Positions 1 to 10,563 of a stretch of 64,000 nucleotides of DNA are shown here, one piece after another. The stretch comes from Colocasia esculenta (Eukaryota > Streptophyta > Magnoliopsida > Alismatales > Araceae): positions 69,942,015 through 70,006,014 of the forward strand of contig CM024756.1 in NCBI GenBank assembly GCA_014218235.1. Direction: 5' to 3'. Position numbers and translations under genes: made by a program. Each line of letters opens with the position of its first letter. The first letter of the stretch is position 1. The notes beneath the pieces were generated by a model. It ran no database searches and had not been told where the DNA came from. It worked only from the letters and a program-made list of their open reading frames with translations.

Positions 1-473
1 TGGAGGATAGGCAGAAGAGTTACGTCGACAATAGAAGGAAGGATTTGGAGTTCGAGTTGGCGAGCATGTCTTTTTGAAGATTTTGCCTACTCGAGGTGTT
101 GTCAGATTTGGCAGGCTAACAAATGAAGTCTAAGATTCATTGGCCTGTATGAGTTCTCAGACGTTTGGGTAGCATGGCATATGAGCTAGCTTTACCTCCG
201 TCGTTAGCTAGTGTTCATCCTGTATTCCACGTCTCTATGCTCAGGAGGTATGTCCGAGATCCCTCTCATGTTATTAGTCACGAGCCAGTGGAGATCCAGC
301 CAGATCTGTCGTATGTGGAGCAACCAGTAGCTATTCTTAACCGGAAGGTTCAGCATCTCTGGAACAAGAGTATTGCGTTCGTGAAGGTACTATGGCGGAA
401 CTTCTCGCGAGAGGAGGCTACTTGGGAGCTTGAGGATGCTATGATGAAGAAGTATCCCCATTTGTTTGAGTAG
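1..473 (+). pseudogene. pol: Ty3/gypsy integrase C-terminus plus chromodomain (partial pol)
   Basis: The first 160 bases encode the integrase C-terminal stretch (DRQKSYVDNRRKD, as at 49170-49215 in element A), then the frame shifts. From 165 to the stop at 471-473 the frame is open for 102 codons: YELALPP, the HPVFHVSMLRRYV block typical of gypsy integrase tails, then a C-terminal chromodomain (VKVLWRN...EEATWELED...YPHLFE). In chromoviruses this domain is thought to guide integration by binding histone marks. The aromatic and acidic residues of the WELED block are intact. The frameshift near 130-165 and loss of the 5' part to the window edge make it a broken copy. Confidence 0.9.
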
Positions 474-500
474 TGTCGGTCTAACTTCGAGGACGAAGTT

Positions 501-518
501 TCTTTACGGGAGAGAGGG
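501..518 (+). promoter_or_regulatory. Polypurine tract (PPT) of element T1
   Basis: A purine-rich run (ending GGGAGAGAGGG) lies directly before the LTR start TG at 519. It would prime plus-strand DNA synthesis. The same arrangement, preceded by a CGAGGACGAAG motif, occurs in element A at 49671-49689. Confidence 0.8.
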
Positions 519-3444
519 TGTAAGGCCCTCAAAATTTTGCCCTCTTAATTACATGTTTGGTTGTGTAATGTTTAGATGCTTGTGTGTATAGTCATATGTA
601 TATATATTATATATATGCATTCTTATGCATATTACAAATAAATAAGTTGTGCTGTATGTATCCTCATGTAATTATGTACATATGACGCGTATGTGATACA
701 TTATACATTATATATGTTATGTACATAGTGTGTACATAGTAGGCATTTCTGTGTTCTGGCTGAAAGACCAGTTAGCGTCAACATGTATGAACGTGCATGG
801 GGATGTCAGTGTCTAGATCGATGGACGTTAACCCCTGGTAGATGGCCAATTCTGTGGATGTCTATTTCCCTAGATTTCTGCGGTTTTAGATCCTGAAACG
901 CCTGCGATTTCTTCAGCCCCTGTTTAGGAAACCTCCGCCCAACGGTAGGATCCCATACCTAAATGCGTACCCGACTGCCCTAGCTTATAAAATCACCCTC
1001 TTGTGGCAAGAATAGGTCTTTTGGCTCTTTGGGCAAAACCGTAGCTTCTTATCTGAAAATTGAGACTTTGGAGACTTTGATCCATCGACTTGGTGCATTT
1101 CCTGGCGATCTTCATCTACGGGAGACTCTTTGAACATCGAGGAAGGCTTCCCCGACTCCGGCGTGCTTCATCCATCAACACAGAAGCCAGATCGAGGGGA
1201 GATTGGAGGACTTCTTGGCTTGGCCGAGGAGAGTTCTCCGTCAAATTAATCGCATCTAGCAATTTTTAAGAGGTAAGTCTCCTGTCTTGGAACCTCCATT
1301 CACCACTGTTTCTGTGTTCTGTCTGTGTTTGCACAGAGAAAACTTAATGGCAGCATCTGATGCCGTTAAGATCCATGGTTGGCAGCCACCTTTTGTGTCA
1401 TTAATTCATGTTGGCGGTAGTACCTGTGCCGCTGAGTTCATCAGGTTTTTGACTGAATGCACGTCTGATCCCTATGGCCTATTCCTCGGATTTCTGAACA
1501 TAAGTATATGCTGTAGAAATTTTATATGGTCAAGTATGTCCAGTGGAACATGCCATGTGATTATGTTGAATTTCATACACTGTACTAATTATTTAAATTC
1601 TTGAAATAAGATGTTATGCATGATTTGACCTTATTAATTACTGTTTACATAGATCCATGTTAAACTAAAGCTTCAGAAATTTTTTGTTGGTCGTATAGAT
1701 ATGTTAGGTCACATCATGAGATTGAACGAATTTTTGCTTACTGTGCAAATTATTAGAATTTTTTGAAATAGAACAGTGAGCGTGAATTACCTATTTTAAT
1801 TAGAAATAAAATGTATGGTTTGCATGTGAACATGTCAGAATTTTATGTGAATATAAGGACTGTTAAATACATATTCTGGAACTGCCAAATACATATGTAA
1901 TACTATAAACCATGTTAATTAGGTTTCTTGGTAAATCTGTAGAATACTCGTTCTAATTATTATATATTGTGTTGATTTCCAAAAATCTAAATTTGTATGT
2001 GTGATGACTACCTATGAGTAGTCTGTGGTAAAATTTTCGTACTGATTGGGTAACGATTTAATATAGAAAAACAACCATGTTGAGTATGCTTAATGTGATT
2101 GTTTGTAATTCAGTAAATTGCAGCACGATTAGGATAATTTATGACCGTTTAACACTGTGAATAGTAGCATATTATTAGATAAACTGAAAACTATGTAATT
2201 ATGTACAAGTGAGTGCAATGGTGTAATTTAGTGCATGTGAATATTATGAACAATGAGAATATATGAAAAGTGTGTAAATTGTGCCATGTGTGACACTGCT
2301 ACCACGGAGGGCTGTGGAACTGTACCGTAGTAAAGGCCCCTACGGGAATGTTCAATGTGAGTGATATCCTAAGGGCAAATAGGATGAAATCCTGGAGGTG
2401 GACAAGTAGTTAGGGTGGAGAGTGCTTCTCCCAATTCTGCGCAGTTAACCAAGATCCATTATTGCATTGCCTAGGTGATGGATAAGTGCATGTGTTATGT
2501 GTGTCCTTCTAGTGGTGGTTTGGACTGTGTCATGGCATTTAACTGTGAAAATGTGAATAAGTGTAAGTGAATTGTGAAATGTGCAAAGTGTTAATGAGTA
2601 TGTGAATGTGTTAGCATGTGAACAAATGTAAAACATTGTAATTATGTTTAAATTATATTAAAACAGTAAGTAAATGGTGCGTATAATTGTAGTAAATTCA
2701 TGAGAGTTAAAATAGAATCCATGCTAGGTGTGATGCTTAAATTATGTGTAGTTCCATGTCTAGGTTGTGTACATTGTATATGATTTGAATGGGTTTTGAA
2801 TTGCTTAAGCATGTTATTAAATTTTGTAGAAAGCATGTATAGGTTCTATATTTAATTGTCGTAAGTAAAATAAAGCATGTGTAATGTGTCTCTAATGATA
2901 AGTTCCATGCTTAGTAGTTTAAATGGTAAGAACCATGCTACATGTGTTAAGTACTTTTATTGAGTGTTAGTATGTGCGTATGATGTGTGTAAGGATGGTG
3001 TATATGGATTGCTTGCTGGGTCTCTTTAGACTCATTCATGCTTCAGCGTACAGGTGTAGGCAGGTGACTCCACTTTTTTGGAGGAGATTGTTAGGAGTGA
3101 CTCCGAGCGAGAGGAGTAGCTAGTTGTGGAGATCTCTACGTTGTGTCTTTCGTTTCATAGTATGTAATTTGAAATTATGTAATTGAGGATAAACAATGTA
3201 TTTCATTTGGAAGTTGTATTATTGTGGACTTTAGTGTTTTCTTTCATTTAACGTTATATGGACTGTGGATATTAATGATGATGACGGAATGGAATAAAAT
3301 TGTTACTTTCTTTCCGCTGTATTCTTTTCTATTCGTGTACATCTCATCCTAGTGTTTAGTGTTGGGTCAATGTCCCACTGTGACGACGTCCGTTATACCG
3401 ACGTGGATTGGTATAATCGTATCGATATAAGGAGGGTCGTTACA
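519..3444 (+). repeat. 3' LTR of Tekay-like element T1 (2.9 kb)
   Basis: The LTR runs TG...CA and aligns along its length with the LTRs at 39210 and 49690 and the partial copy at 29809. Layout: a U3 of about 470 bp containing repeated GGACGT-type motifs, a TATA box at 986-992, a leader with the motif GGAAGGCTTCCCCGAC, a perfect donor-like AG|GTAAGT at 1271-1278, about 1 kb of AT-rich sequence, a conserved block near 2285-2480, a TGTGAA-rich simple stretch (2520-2640), and a second conserved block with a hairpin at 3017-3034. Short ORFs in it (for example 1287-1604) are not conserved in the other copies and are not genes. Confidence 0.88.
986..992 (+). promoter_or_regulatory. TATA box in T1 LTR
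   Basis: TATAAAA lies about 470 bp into the LTR. The partial copy at 29809 has TATAAAAA at the equivalent place (30275-30282). The LTR pair of element A has only a weak CTATATCTG there, so the promoter may be weaker in A. This placement implies that roughly 2.4 kb of each LTR lies downstream of transcription start. Confidence 0.6.
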
Positions 3445-3772
3445 AATGCTCTAGCGGCTTTATGCAACTCATAACAAAAATATACATGCCGTACTTAGAC
3501 AAGTTCCTAGTGGTATTCATATCTACTCCAAGTCAAAAGAATAGAATGAAGAACACTTGAAGGATGCTTTACCAGTGCTTAGAGATAACCAACTCTATGC
3601 CAAACTTAGCAAATGTGAATTCTTGATAGAGGAGGTGTCTTTCCTTGGTCATATCATATCCAACGAAGGTATCTCTGTGACCCGTCTAAAGTAGATGCTG
3701 TGAAGAGTTGGGAAAGGTCGACAACTGTGTCTGAAATTAGAAGCTTCCTATGTCTGGCTGGTTACTATCGGT
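3445..3772 (+). pseudogene. pol: Ty3/gypsy reverse-transcriptase fragment, second family
   Basis: Translation with frameshifts gives the RT segment after the FGLTNAPA box: AFMQLITKIYMPYLDKF, a degraded catalytic YVDD-type region, LYAKLSKCEF, FLGHIIS and the SEIRSFL/LAGYYR block at the RT-RNase H junction. It is an island between the T1 LTR (ends 3444) and the 5' edge of the copia LTR (about 3773), with no LTR of its own in the window. Residue choice differs from the Tekay pol of element A, so it is a different, older element into which others inserted. Confidence 0.8.
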
Positions 3773-4111
3773 TTTCTTCAATATTTCTAAGATATATTTC
3801 ATAAGTCTTAAGTACAAAAATTATACCAAGGTCACACAAACTAATGATTGGTAAGCATTACCTCTCTGAAGCTTTTATCTTGTCAAGATCATATTTCTCC
3901 AAGTCCACATCGACTTCTGTTGAAAGTCACAACGACTTCTTTAGTGCTATAACGATTTGAATTCATAACATTTCTTAAGTGTCTGAACGACTTCTTTATT
4001 GTGACATCGTTTGATTACAAATAATCATTCTCACAACGATTCTATAAGTCATCGCAACGATTTCTTCAGAACTCATAACGACTTGCCTGTCACAACGATT
4101 TCTTAAGTTAT

Positions 4112-4577
4112 CATAACGATTTCTTCGGTGAACACAACGACTTGCTTTTTATAACGATTTGTTAAGTGTTTCACAACGATTTCTTCGGTGAACACAACGA
4201 CTTGCTTTCTATAACGATTTGTTAAGTGTTTCACAACGATTTCTTCGGTGAACACAACGACTTGCTTTCTATAACGATTTGTTAAGTGTTTCACAACGAT
4301 TTCTTCGGTGAACACAACGACTTGCTTTCTATAACGACTTGAAGTGTTTCACAATGATTTCTTCGGTGAACACAATGACTTGCTTTCTATAATGATTTGT
4401 TAAGTGTTTCACAACGATTTCTTTGGTGAACACAACGACTTGCTTTCTATAACGATTTGTTAAGTGTTTCACAATGATTTCTTCAGTGAACACAACGACT
4501 TGCTTTCTATAACAATTTGTTAAGTATTCACAACGATTTCTTCCGTGAACACAATGACTTGCCTTCAATAATGACCT
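4112..4577 (+). repeat. 60-bp minisatellite with AACGAYTT core, about 8 units
   Basis: Tandem units of about 60 bp each hold three AACGA-type motifs (CACAACGATTTC, ACAACGACTTG, TATAACGATTTG), with repeats starting near 4114, 4172, 4232, 4292, 4350, 4409, 4469 and 4529. Looser copies of the motif extend from about 3920 to 4680. Variation is mostly ACG to ATG, as expected from decay of methylated CpG. A shorter, 4-5-unit version sits in the 3' LTR at about 15262-15530. Confidence 0.9.
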
Positions 4578-5299
4578 ATTAAGTTCATATTGAATCCTTC
4601 AATAAATGTAATGATTGCTATGTCTCATAACGACTTGGTCAAACTGACTTGATCATAACGATTTCATAAGTCATATAGACAATGACTTATGGTTTATATC
4701 ATGCAGATAATATCTTTTCATTATCGTGCATATTCTGTCAACATCTTTTAGAACAAGCTATTTGGCATTGCTATTTTGTGTGAATACTCTCAACGTTTAT
4801 GACAACAAGAGACAGCCTAGCTATCTACTGTTCTAGCATTTAATTTGTGCAGGGTCCTAAAGACATTCTATCATACAACGTTGGACCATATAGACGCCAG
4901 AAGACCTTATCTCTTTGCGTGCTCAACTGGATAAAAGATTGTTGAAGCTTCCAAATTGTCAAACAGTCGCACGTCCACCAATCTAAGAGACAACAGTTAC
5001 TTCAACGACCGTATTTCAAAAAGAGATGAAAATTCAAGATAGAAGATCAGAAGATGGAACACTCCACACAGAGATACAAGCATTCAAATTCTTCTGCAAG
5101 TCGTCTAGAGGCCAAGAATCTCTTTCCTCGTCATCTTTAGCTCTTCGCTCTCTAAGCTGTAATAGAATTTCTAAGAGAGCCCGTGTAGTTCTGAGAGTGT
5201 GCCTTGTTTAGATCTCTTGCTCTCAGTGCTTGTTGTTTCAGATCTTGGCTTGTAAAAGCTTGATCTAGGGGCTTGAATTCTTTCTATTCTCTTTGTTGT

Positions 5300-5435
5300 G
5301 TTTCCCTTCGTGTGTGAAGGAAGACCTTGTGTGATCCAGGGTGCTGTTTCCCTTCGGATGTGAAGGAGGACCTGGTGGGGTATCCAGGGCATTGTTGTTC
5401 CCTTCTGGGGTGAAGGAAGACCAGCTGAGCTGGGT
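5300..5435 (+). repeat. Three tandem double-hairpin units in the 5' LTR
   Basis: Three imperfect units of about 50 bp each hold CCTTC-N6-GAAGG followed by a second short inverted repeat (CCTGG...CCAGG, or CCAGC...GCTGG in the third). Unit starts are near 5304, 5351 and 5401. The same three-unit structure is present in the 3' LTR (15757-15892) and in the divergent LTR at 63785-63915. Confidence 0.8.
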
Positions 5436-5708
5436 GTTGTAGTGTCCATAGGGGGACTGTACCCTAGTTAGTGAAATCCTGAGGTGTTGCTCAGGGACTG
5501 GACGTACGACTCCTAAGGAAAGGAGGTCCGAACCAAGATAATTTCTTGCGTTGTGTGATTGATTCTTTGTGGGTTTGTTGTTCACACTAACCGTTACTAA
5601 CCAACATCGAAGATTATTTTTGTGTATATTTTTACGTACAGGTATCACCTAGATAGATTTTTTAAAGACCCATTCACCACCCTCTGGGCTTCTCCAAAGG
5701 GCAACAAG

Positions 5709-5720
5709 TGGTATCAGAGC
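5709..5720 (+). promoter_or_regulatory. Primer-binding site, initiator Met-tRNA
   Basis: TGGTATCAGAGC, complementary to the 3' end of plant initiator Met-tRNA, begins two bases after the 5' LTR end. It marks the start of minus-strand DNA synthesis and fixes the LTR boundary. Confidence 0.93.
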
Positions 5721-5769
5721 TAGTCTCTTCGACAAAGAAAGGATCCAACGATCTGAAGAGTAAAGATCC

Positions 5770-7518
5770 ATGGAAGCCCAAGGTCACAATGAAGGTCAGT
5801 TTGTCAACCGACCACCATTGTTCGATGGAGAGGATTACACATACTGGAAAACAAGAATGGAGTACTTTCTACAAGGCCACGATTATCAGATATGGTCCAT
5901 AGTAGAAGAAGGCGATCTTCTGGTCACAAATGAGAAAGCTCAGTGAACAGACGATAATAGGAAGAAGATCTTGCAGAACTGTAAAGAAAAGAGTATTCTC
6001 TGCTGTGCCCTTAGTAAAAAGGAATTCAACAGAGTTTCAGCCTGCAAATCCGCAATGGAGATGTGGGAAAAGCTTAGAATTACCTATGAAGGCACAGACA
6101 AGGTGAAGGAGACAAGAATTGATATTCTTGTTACTCATATGAAAGATTTCAGATGCAATCAGTGAGTCCATAACTCAAATGTTCAGTCGATTTACAGATA
6201 TTACAAATGGATTGGCTGGACTTGGGAAAACTATGAGATTGGAGACATGGTGAGGAAAATTCTTAGATCCCTACCATCTTCATGGACTCCCAAAGTTACA
6301 GCCATTGAAGAAGCTAATGATCTAAAGAGAATAACCTTGGAAAAGCTCATGGGTCCCTTATGGCCCATGAGATAAACATGGAGAGATTAGGAGAATCCTC
6401 CAGCAGAAAGAAGTAGTCAATGCGCTCAAGGCTGATGAAGAGTTGTCAGAAGAATCACTGGACAACAGTGAGAACAACAAGGACAGTGATGATGAAGAAG
6501 CTATGCTGTCCAGAAGACTACAACAAATTCTAGCCAAAAAGAAGAAGTTTCAATCTGGCAGAAGATTCTTCAAGAAAATAAAGTGTTTAAGAAGCCAGAA
6601 GGAAAAGATCTGAGGAAAGAGAACCTACATGTTATGAGTGCAAGAAGCTCTGGACATATCAAGGCAGAGTGTCCAAAGCTCAAGACAGATGGACACAAGA
6701 AGAAAGATAACATCAGACAATTCAAGAAGAAGGCAATGGCAGCCGCATTGGAAACAGTAGCGACTCAGACAGTCAGTTGAGTTCATGCAGTGATGAAGAA
6801 GAAGCCAATTTGGCTTTCATGTCAAATACTGATGACAAGGTAACATTTGATTCCTCCTTTGATTCCTGCAATGATTCTGATTCTGATAATTTAGAGGATA
6901 CATTCAATGAACTATATGATAAATATAGAGATGTATCTAATTATTGAAAGTTGGTAAGAAAACATTACTTGTTTAGAAAATACAAACTCAGATCTAAAAT
7001 CTGAAAATGAGCAACTAGAAAAACATTTACTGAACTTAAAAGAAGAAATGTGTTATTATGTGAAGATCTAAAGATAAGAATGAACAAATAATTAAGTTGG
7101 AAAAATAGGCGGGCGCAGATGAACTGAAAACAGAATAAAATCATTAACAGAAGAAAATATACAGTTATCAAGCACATTAGAAAAATTCACTAATGGCAAA
7201 AACTCCCTAATATTAAAAGGTGCCAGAAGATCAGGTAGAAGAAAAATGAATAGGATATACACCCCCAGACAATGAAGAAACCATAGTTTATCCTAAAATA
7301 TATCCAACGCCTAAATTTGTACATGAACAAGACACTGCATACAAGGCAGATTTCAATATATAGAAAAAATATTAAATTGTCCTGGCTATAGTCACTGTAA
7401 CAAGTTAGGACATATCATAACAACATGCCCAACAAGACATAAGAAATGGATAATTAAAGGTAAATTCAATGATACTAACCAATCAGGACCCAAAAGAATT
7501 TGGTTACCTAAAACTTGA
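5770..7518 (+). pseudogene. gag: Copia gag (nucleocapsid) of S1, broken
   Basis: The start ATG at 5770 opens a typical SIRE-type gag N-terminus (PPLFDGEDYTYWKTRMEYFL near residues 15-34). The frame stops at 5944 (TGA) and is resumed in other frames: MWEKLRITYEGTDKVKETRID near 6060-6120, then a segment ending VRKILRSLPSSW near 6250-6290. A CCHC zinc knuckle (C-x2-C, SGHIKAEC) lies near 6630-6675 and is split by a frameshift. Lysine- and acid-rich coiled-coil-like sequence follows to about 7200, and a second Cys/His patch lies near 7380-7430. An in-frame TGA at about 7517 separates it from pol. Gag would form the virus-like particle; this copy cannot. Confidence 0.85.
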
Positions 7519-8960
7519 TTATTTTATTTCAGGGTAACACTCGAGCATCCAAATGGTATTTGGACAGTGGGTGCTCAGGCACATGTCAGGGAATCGGAAG
7601 CTATTCACCCATCTACAACTGAAGAAGGAACAATTACCTATGGAGACAATGGGAAAGGAACAGTGATTGGCAGTGGTTCTGTGAGCAACAAAGGAAAGAT
7701 AGTCATTAAAGATGTATTGCTTGTCAAAGGACTGAAGCACAATCTCATCAGCATCAGCCAGCTCTGTGACAGAGGTCATCAGATTCAGTTCAAGAGTCAA
7801 AGTGCAGCATATTAAAGAATGGAGCAGTAATTTTCGAAGCCATAGAGAAAAGAACCTGTATGCACTTCATCTTGAAGAACTCAATGATCAAGATGTTTGT
7901 TTGGCAGCAAACAAGGATCAATCAACTGAACTGTGGCACAGAAGACTGGGACATTGCAGCATAGAAGGTATGAGAAAACTGCTAAAGAATAATCTTGTGG
8001 AAGGTCTGCCAAGGTCAGCACAAAATTGATGGTGTCTGCAGACTTGTGCCAAGGGAAAACATGTTAATAATTCCTTCAAGTCAAAGACTGTAGTGACAAC
8101 CTAAAAACCCTTAGAACTCCTTCATATGGATTTATTTGGGAAAATGAGAACCACCAGTCTTGGAGGAAAGAACTTCGGATTTGTTATAATTGATGACTAT
8201 TCCAAATTTACATCGGTGTCATTCCTAGAACATAAAGATGATACATTTGAAAGCTTTATCAGCTTTAACAAGAAGGTTCAGAAAGACAAGAAATTCAGTA
8301 TTATTAGTATTCGATCAGATCATGGAGGTGAATTTCAGAATGAGAAATTTGCAAAGTTCTGTGAAAATGAAAGGATTGAACACATTTCTCAGCACCAAAG
8401 ACACCACAACAAAATGGAGTTGCTGAGAGGAAGAATAGAACTCTATTGGACATGGAAAGAACAATGTTGTCAGAATAAATTTGCCAAGATACTTTTGGGC
8501 TGAAGCAGTGAACACAGCAAGCTATATTATCAACAGAGTAATGATCAGGCCAATCCTAAAGATGACTGCATACGAACTGTTTTAAAGGAAAGAAGCCAAA
8601 GATCAGCCACTTTAGTACATTTGGATGTCCTTACTTCATTCATAATATGGAAAAAGGGACATTGGTAAGCTGGATGCCAAATCAGATGAAGGCATCTTCA
8701 TGGGGTACACCTCTAAACCCAAAGCTATAGAGTATTTAATAAACACACTTTATTAATTGAACAGTCTATGCATATTATTTTTGATGAAACTAACCCTTCC
8801 TTGAGAAAGGAAGAAGACATGATAATGATGATGCAATGAACTGTCCAAGAAACTAAAGAATACATCAATTGAGGACAAGGATGATCACCTCTGGAAGACA
8901 TGCAATAAGAGGAATTACACATGAAAATCTTCCAAAGGAGTGGAGATACAAGAAAGATCA
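7519..8960 (+). pseudogene. pol: Copia protease and integrase of S1, broken
   Basis: The protease active-site triplet D-S-G appears in WYLDSGCSG near 7550-7580, followed by ITYGDNGKGTVIGSG and HNLISISQLCD (to about 7770). A frameshift leads into the GAG-pre-integrase zinc-binding domain (LWHRRLGHCSIEGM, near 7930-7975) and the catalytic core (HMDLFGKM, FVIIDDYSKF, IRSDHGGEFQN, 8120-8340). Stops and frameshifts follow the core's C-terminal half. The products would process Gag-Pol and insert the cDNA. The order protease-integrase-RT is diagnostic for copia. Confidence 0.87.
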
Positions 8961-10563
8961 CCCACCTGGAATATTATTGGTGATCCATCTGTTTGGGTAA
9001 GAACAAGAGGTAACATGATACCCTGTGATTATTTAGCATTTGTCTCTCAATAGAGCCGAGAACTGTCAATGAAGCTCTTGGTGATGAATCTTGGATCTTG
9101 GCCATGCAAGATGAACTAAATCAGTTCAAGAGAAACCAAGTGTGGTCACTTGTTCCTAGACCATCAGACCATCCAGTTATTGGCACCAAATGGGTGTTCA
9201 GAAACAAATTGGATGAGGATGTTGTGATCTTAAGAAACAAGGCCAGACTGGTAGCTCAAGGCTATTACCAAGAGGAAGGCATAGATTTCGATGAAACCAT
9301 GCACCTGTAGCTAGACTTGAGGCTATTAGAATATTACTTGCATATGCATCAGCATTAGACTTAAAACTATTTCAAATGGATGTCAAATCTGCATACATAA
9401 ATGGTTTTATAAAAGAGGAAGTTTATGTGGAACAATCCCCAGGTTTTGATGACACAGAATTTCCTAATCATGTTTTCAAACTTCATAAAGCTTTATATAG
9501 ATTAAAGCAAGCACCTAGGGCCTGGTATGAAAGGCTTAGTTCTTTTCTTCCAAACCATGGTTTCAGTAAAGGTCAAGTAGATAGCACTCTATTTGTAAAA
9601 TGAAAAGTTAAAAGCATACTACTTATACAGATTTATGTGAATGATATTATCTTTGGATCTACTGATGAATCCCTTTGCAAGTATTTTGAAAAGTTGATGC
9701 AGGAGAATTTGAGATGAGCATGATGGGAGAGCTAAATTATTTCCTTAGACTACAAATCAAGTAAGGAAAAGAAGGAACTCACATCTGCCAAGCAAAGTAC
9801 ACAAAGAACTTTGAAGAAATTTGGATTCGATAATGCCAAGCCACTGTCAACACCAATGATACATCAACAAGATGGACAGTGACAAAGATGGTAAGAAAGT
9901 GGATCAAAGGTCTACAGAGGTATGATAGGTTCACTGCTTTATTTAAAGCTAGTAGACCCGATATTCTATTTAGTGTATGCATGTTGCTAGGTATCAACGC
10001 AGATCCTAGAGAATCACATTTAATCACTGTGAAATTTTTTTTTAAGATTTAGCTAGAACTCATGATTTAGGTCTGTGGTATCCAAAATCTTGTGAAATTA
10101 ATTTAGTAGGATACTGTGATGCTGACTATGCTGGATGCAAGTAGATTGAAAAAGCACCAGTGGTTGTTGTCATTTCTTGCAGGGTGTTTGATATCCTAGT
10201 CATCAAAGAAACAAAATTCAGTGGCACTGTCTATAGCTGAAGCTGAGTACGTGGCTGCTGGAAGTTGTTGTACACAACTCCTATGGATAAAGCAACAACT
10301 GAAGATTTTGATTAAATATCAAATCGATTCCACTATTGTGTGACAACACTAGTGCTATCAATCTCACCAAAAATCCAGTTCAACATTCAAGGACCAAGCA
10401 TATTGAGGTTAGATATCATCTCATTCGTGATCATGTTGCAAATGGTAATATTGAAATACCTTTTATTGATACAAACGGTCAGTTAGCAGACATTTTCACA
10501 AAAGTCTTACCTGAAGAGAGATTCACATCTCTTAGACGGGAATTGGGCATGTGTAATTTGTGA
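8961..10563 (+). pseudogene. pol: Copia reverse transcriptase and RNase H of S1, broken
   Basis: The RT starts with PRTVNEALGDESWILAMQDE (about 9055-9115), then GTKWVFRNK, ARLVAQGY, FQMDVKSAYINGF (9370-9405) and RLKQAPRAWY (9503-9532). The catalytic box reads YVND (near 9635) instead of YVDD, so one of the paired catalytic aspartates is lost. RNase H remnants follow (CDADYAGCK near 10110, CDNTSAINLTKNP at 10338) and end in ADIFTKVLPEERFTSLRRELGM with a stop at 10561-10563. At least six frameshifts or stops interrupt it. Confidence 0.87.

Larger units (their letters stand above)
1..3444 (+). mobile_element. Tekay/Del-like Ty3/gypsy chromovirus, 3' portion (element T1)
   Basis: This is the 3' end of an LTR retrotransposon cut by the window start. 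It holds the integrase tail and chromodomain, a polypurine tract, and a complete LTR that opens with TGTAAGGCCCTC and closes with GGTCGTTACA. The pol tail and LTR closely match those of element A (39210-52916), so both belong to one family. Immediately right of the LTR begins an unrelated gypsy reverse-transcriptase scrap, so T1 appears to have inserted into that older element. The matching left flank, and therefore the TSD, lies outside the window. Confidence 0.9.
3773..5706 (+). repeat. 5' LTR of copia element S1 (outer edge missing)
   Basis: It aligns with the 3' LTR from its position 14911 onward, so about 62-65 bp of the TG end are missing at the junction with the RT scrap. It ends in CAACA at 5706, two bases before the primer-binding site. 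It contains the AACGA minisatellite (about 3890-4700) and a three-unit hairpin repeat (5300-5435). It is about 540 bp longer than the 3' LTR because of a deletion in the latter. Confidence 0.88.

Noticed and set aside
4103..4568. Minus-strand ORFs encoding a perfect 20-residue repeat
   Set aside because: The protein repeat is forced by the 60-bp DNA period of the LTR minisatellite. It has no start context or homology, and the equivalent 3' LTR array does not keep the frame.
4112..4577. Evenly spaced repeats as a CRISPR array
   Set aside because: The units are directly contiguous with no unique spacers, lie inside an LTR present twice, and the sequence is of plant origin.
5709..5720. Initiator Met-tRNA match as a tRNA gene
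   Set aside because: Only the 12 bases complementary to the tRNA 3' end are present, at the standard primer-binding position. The same holds at 34790 and 58888.
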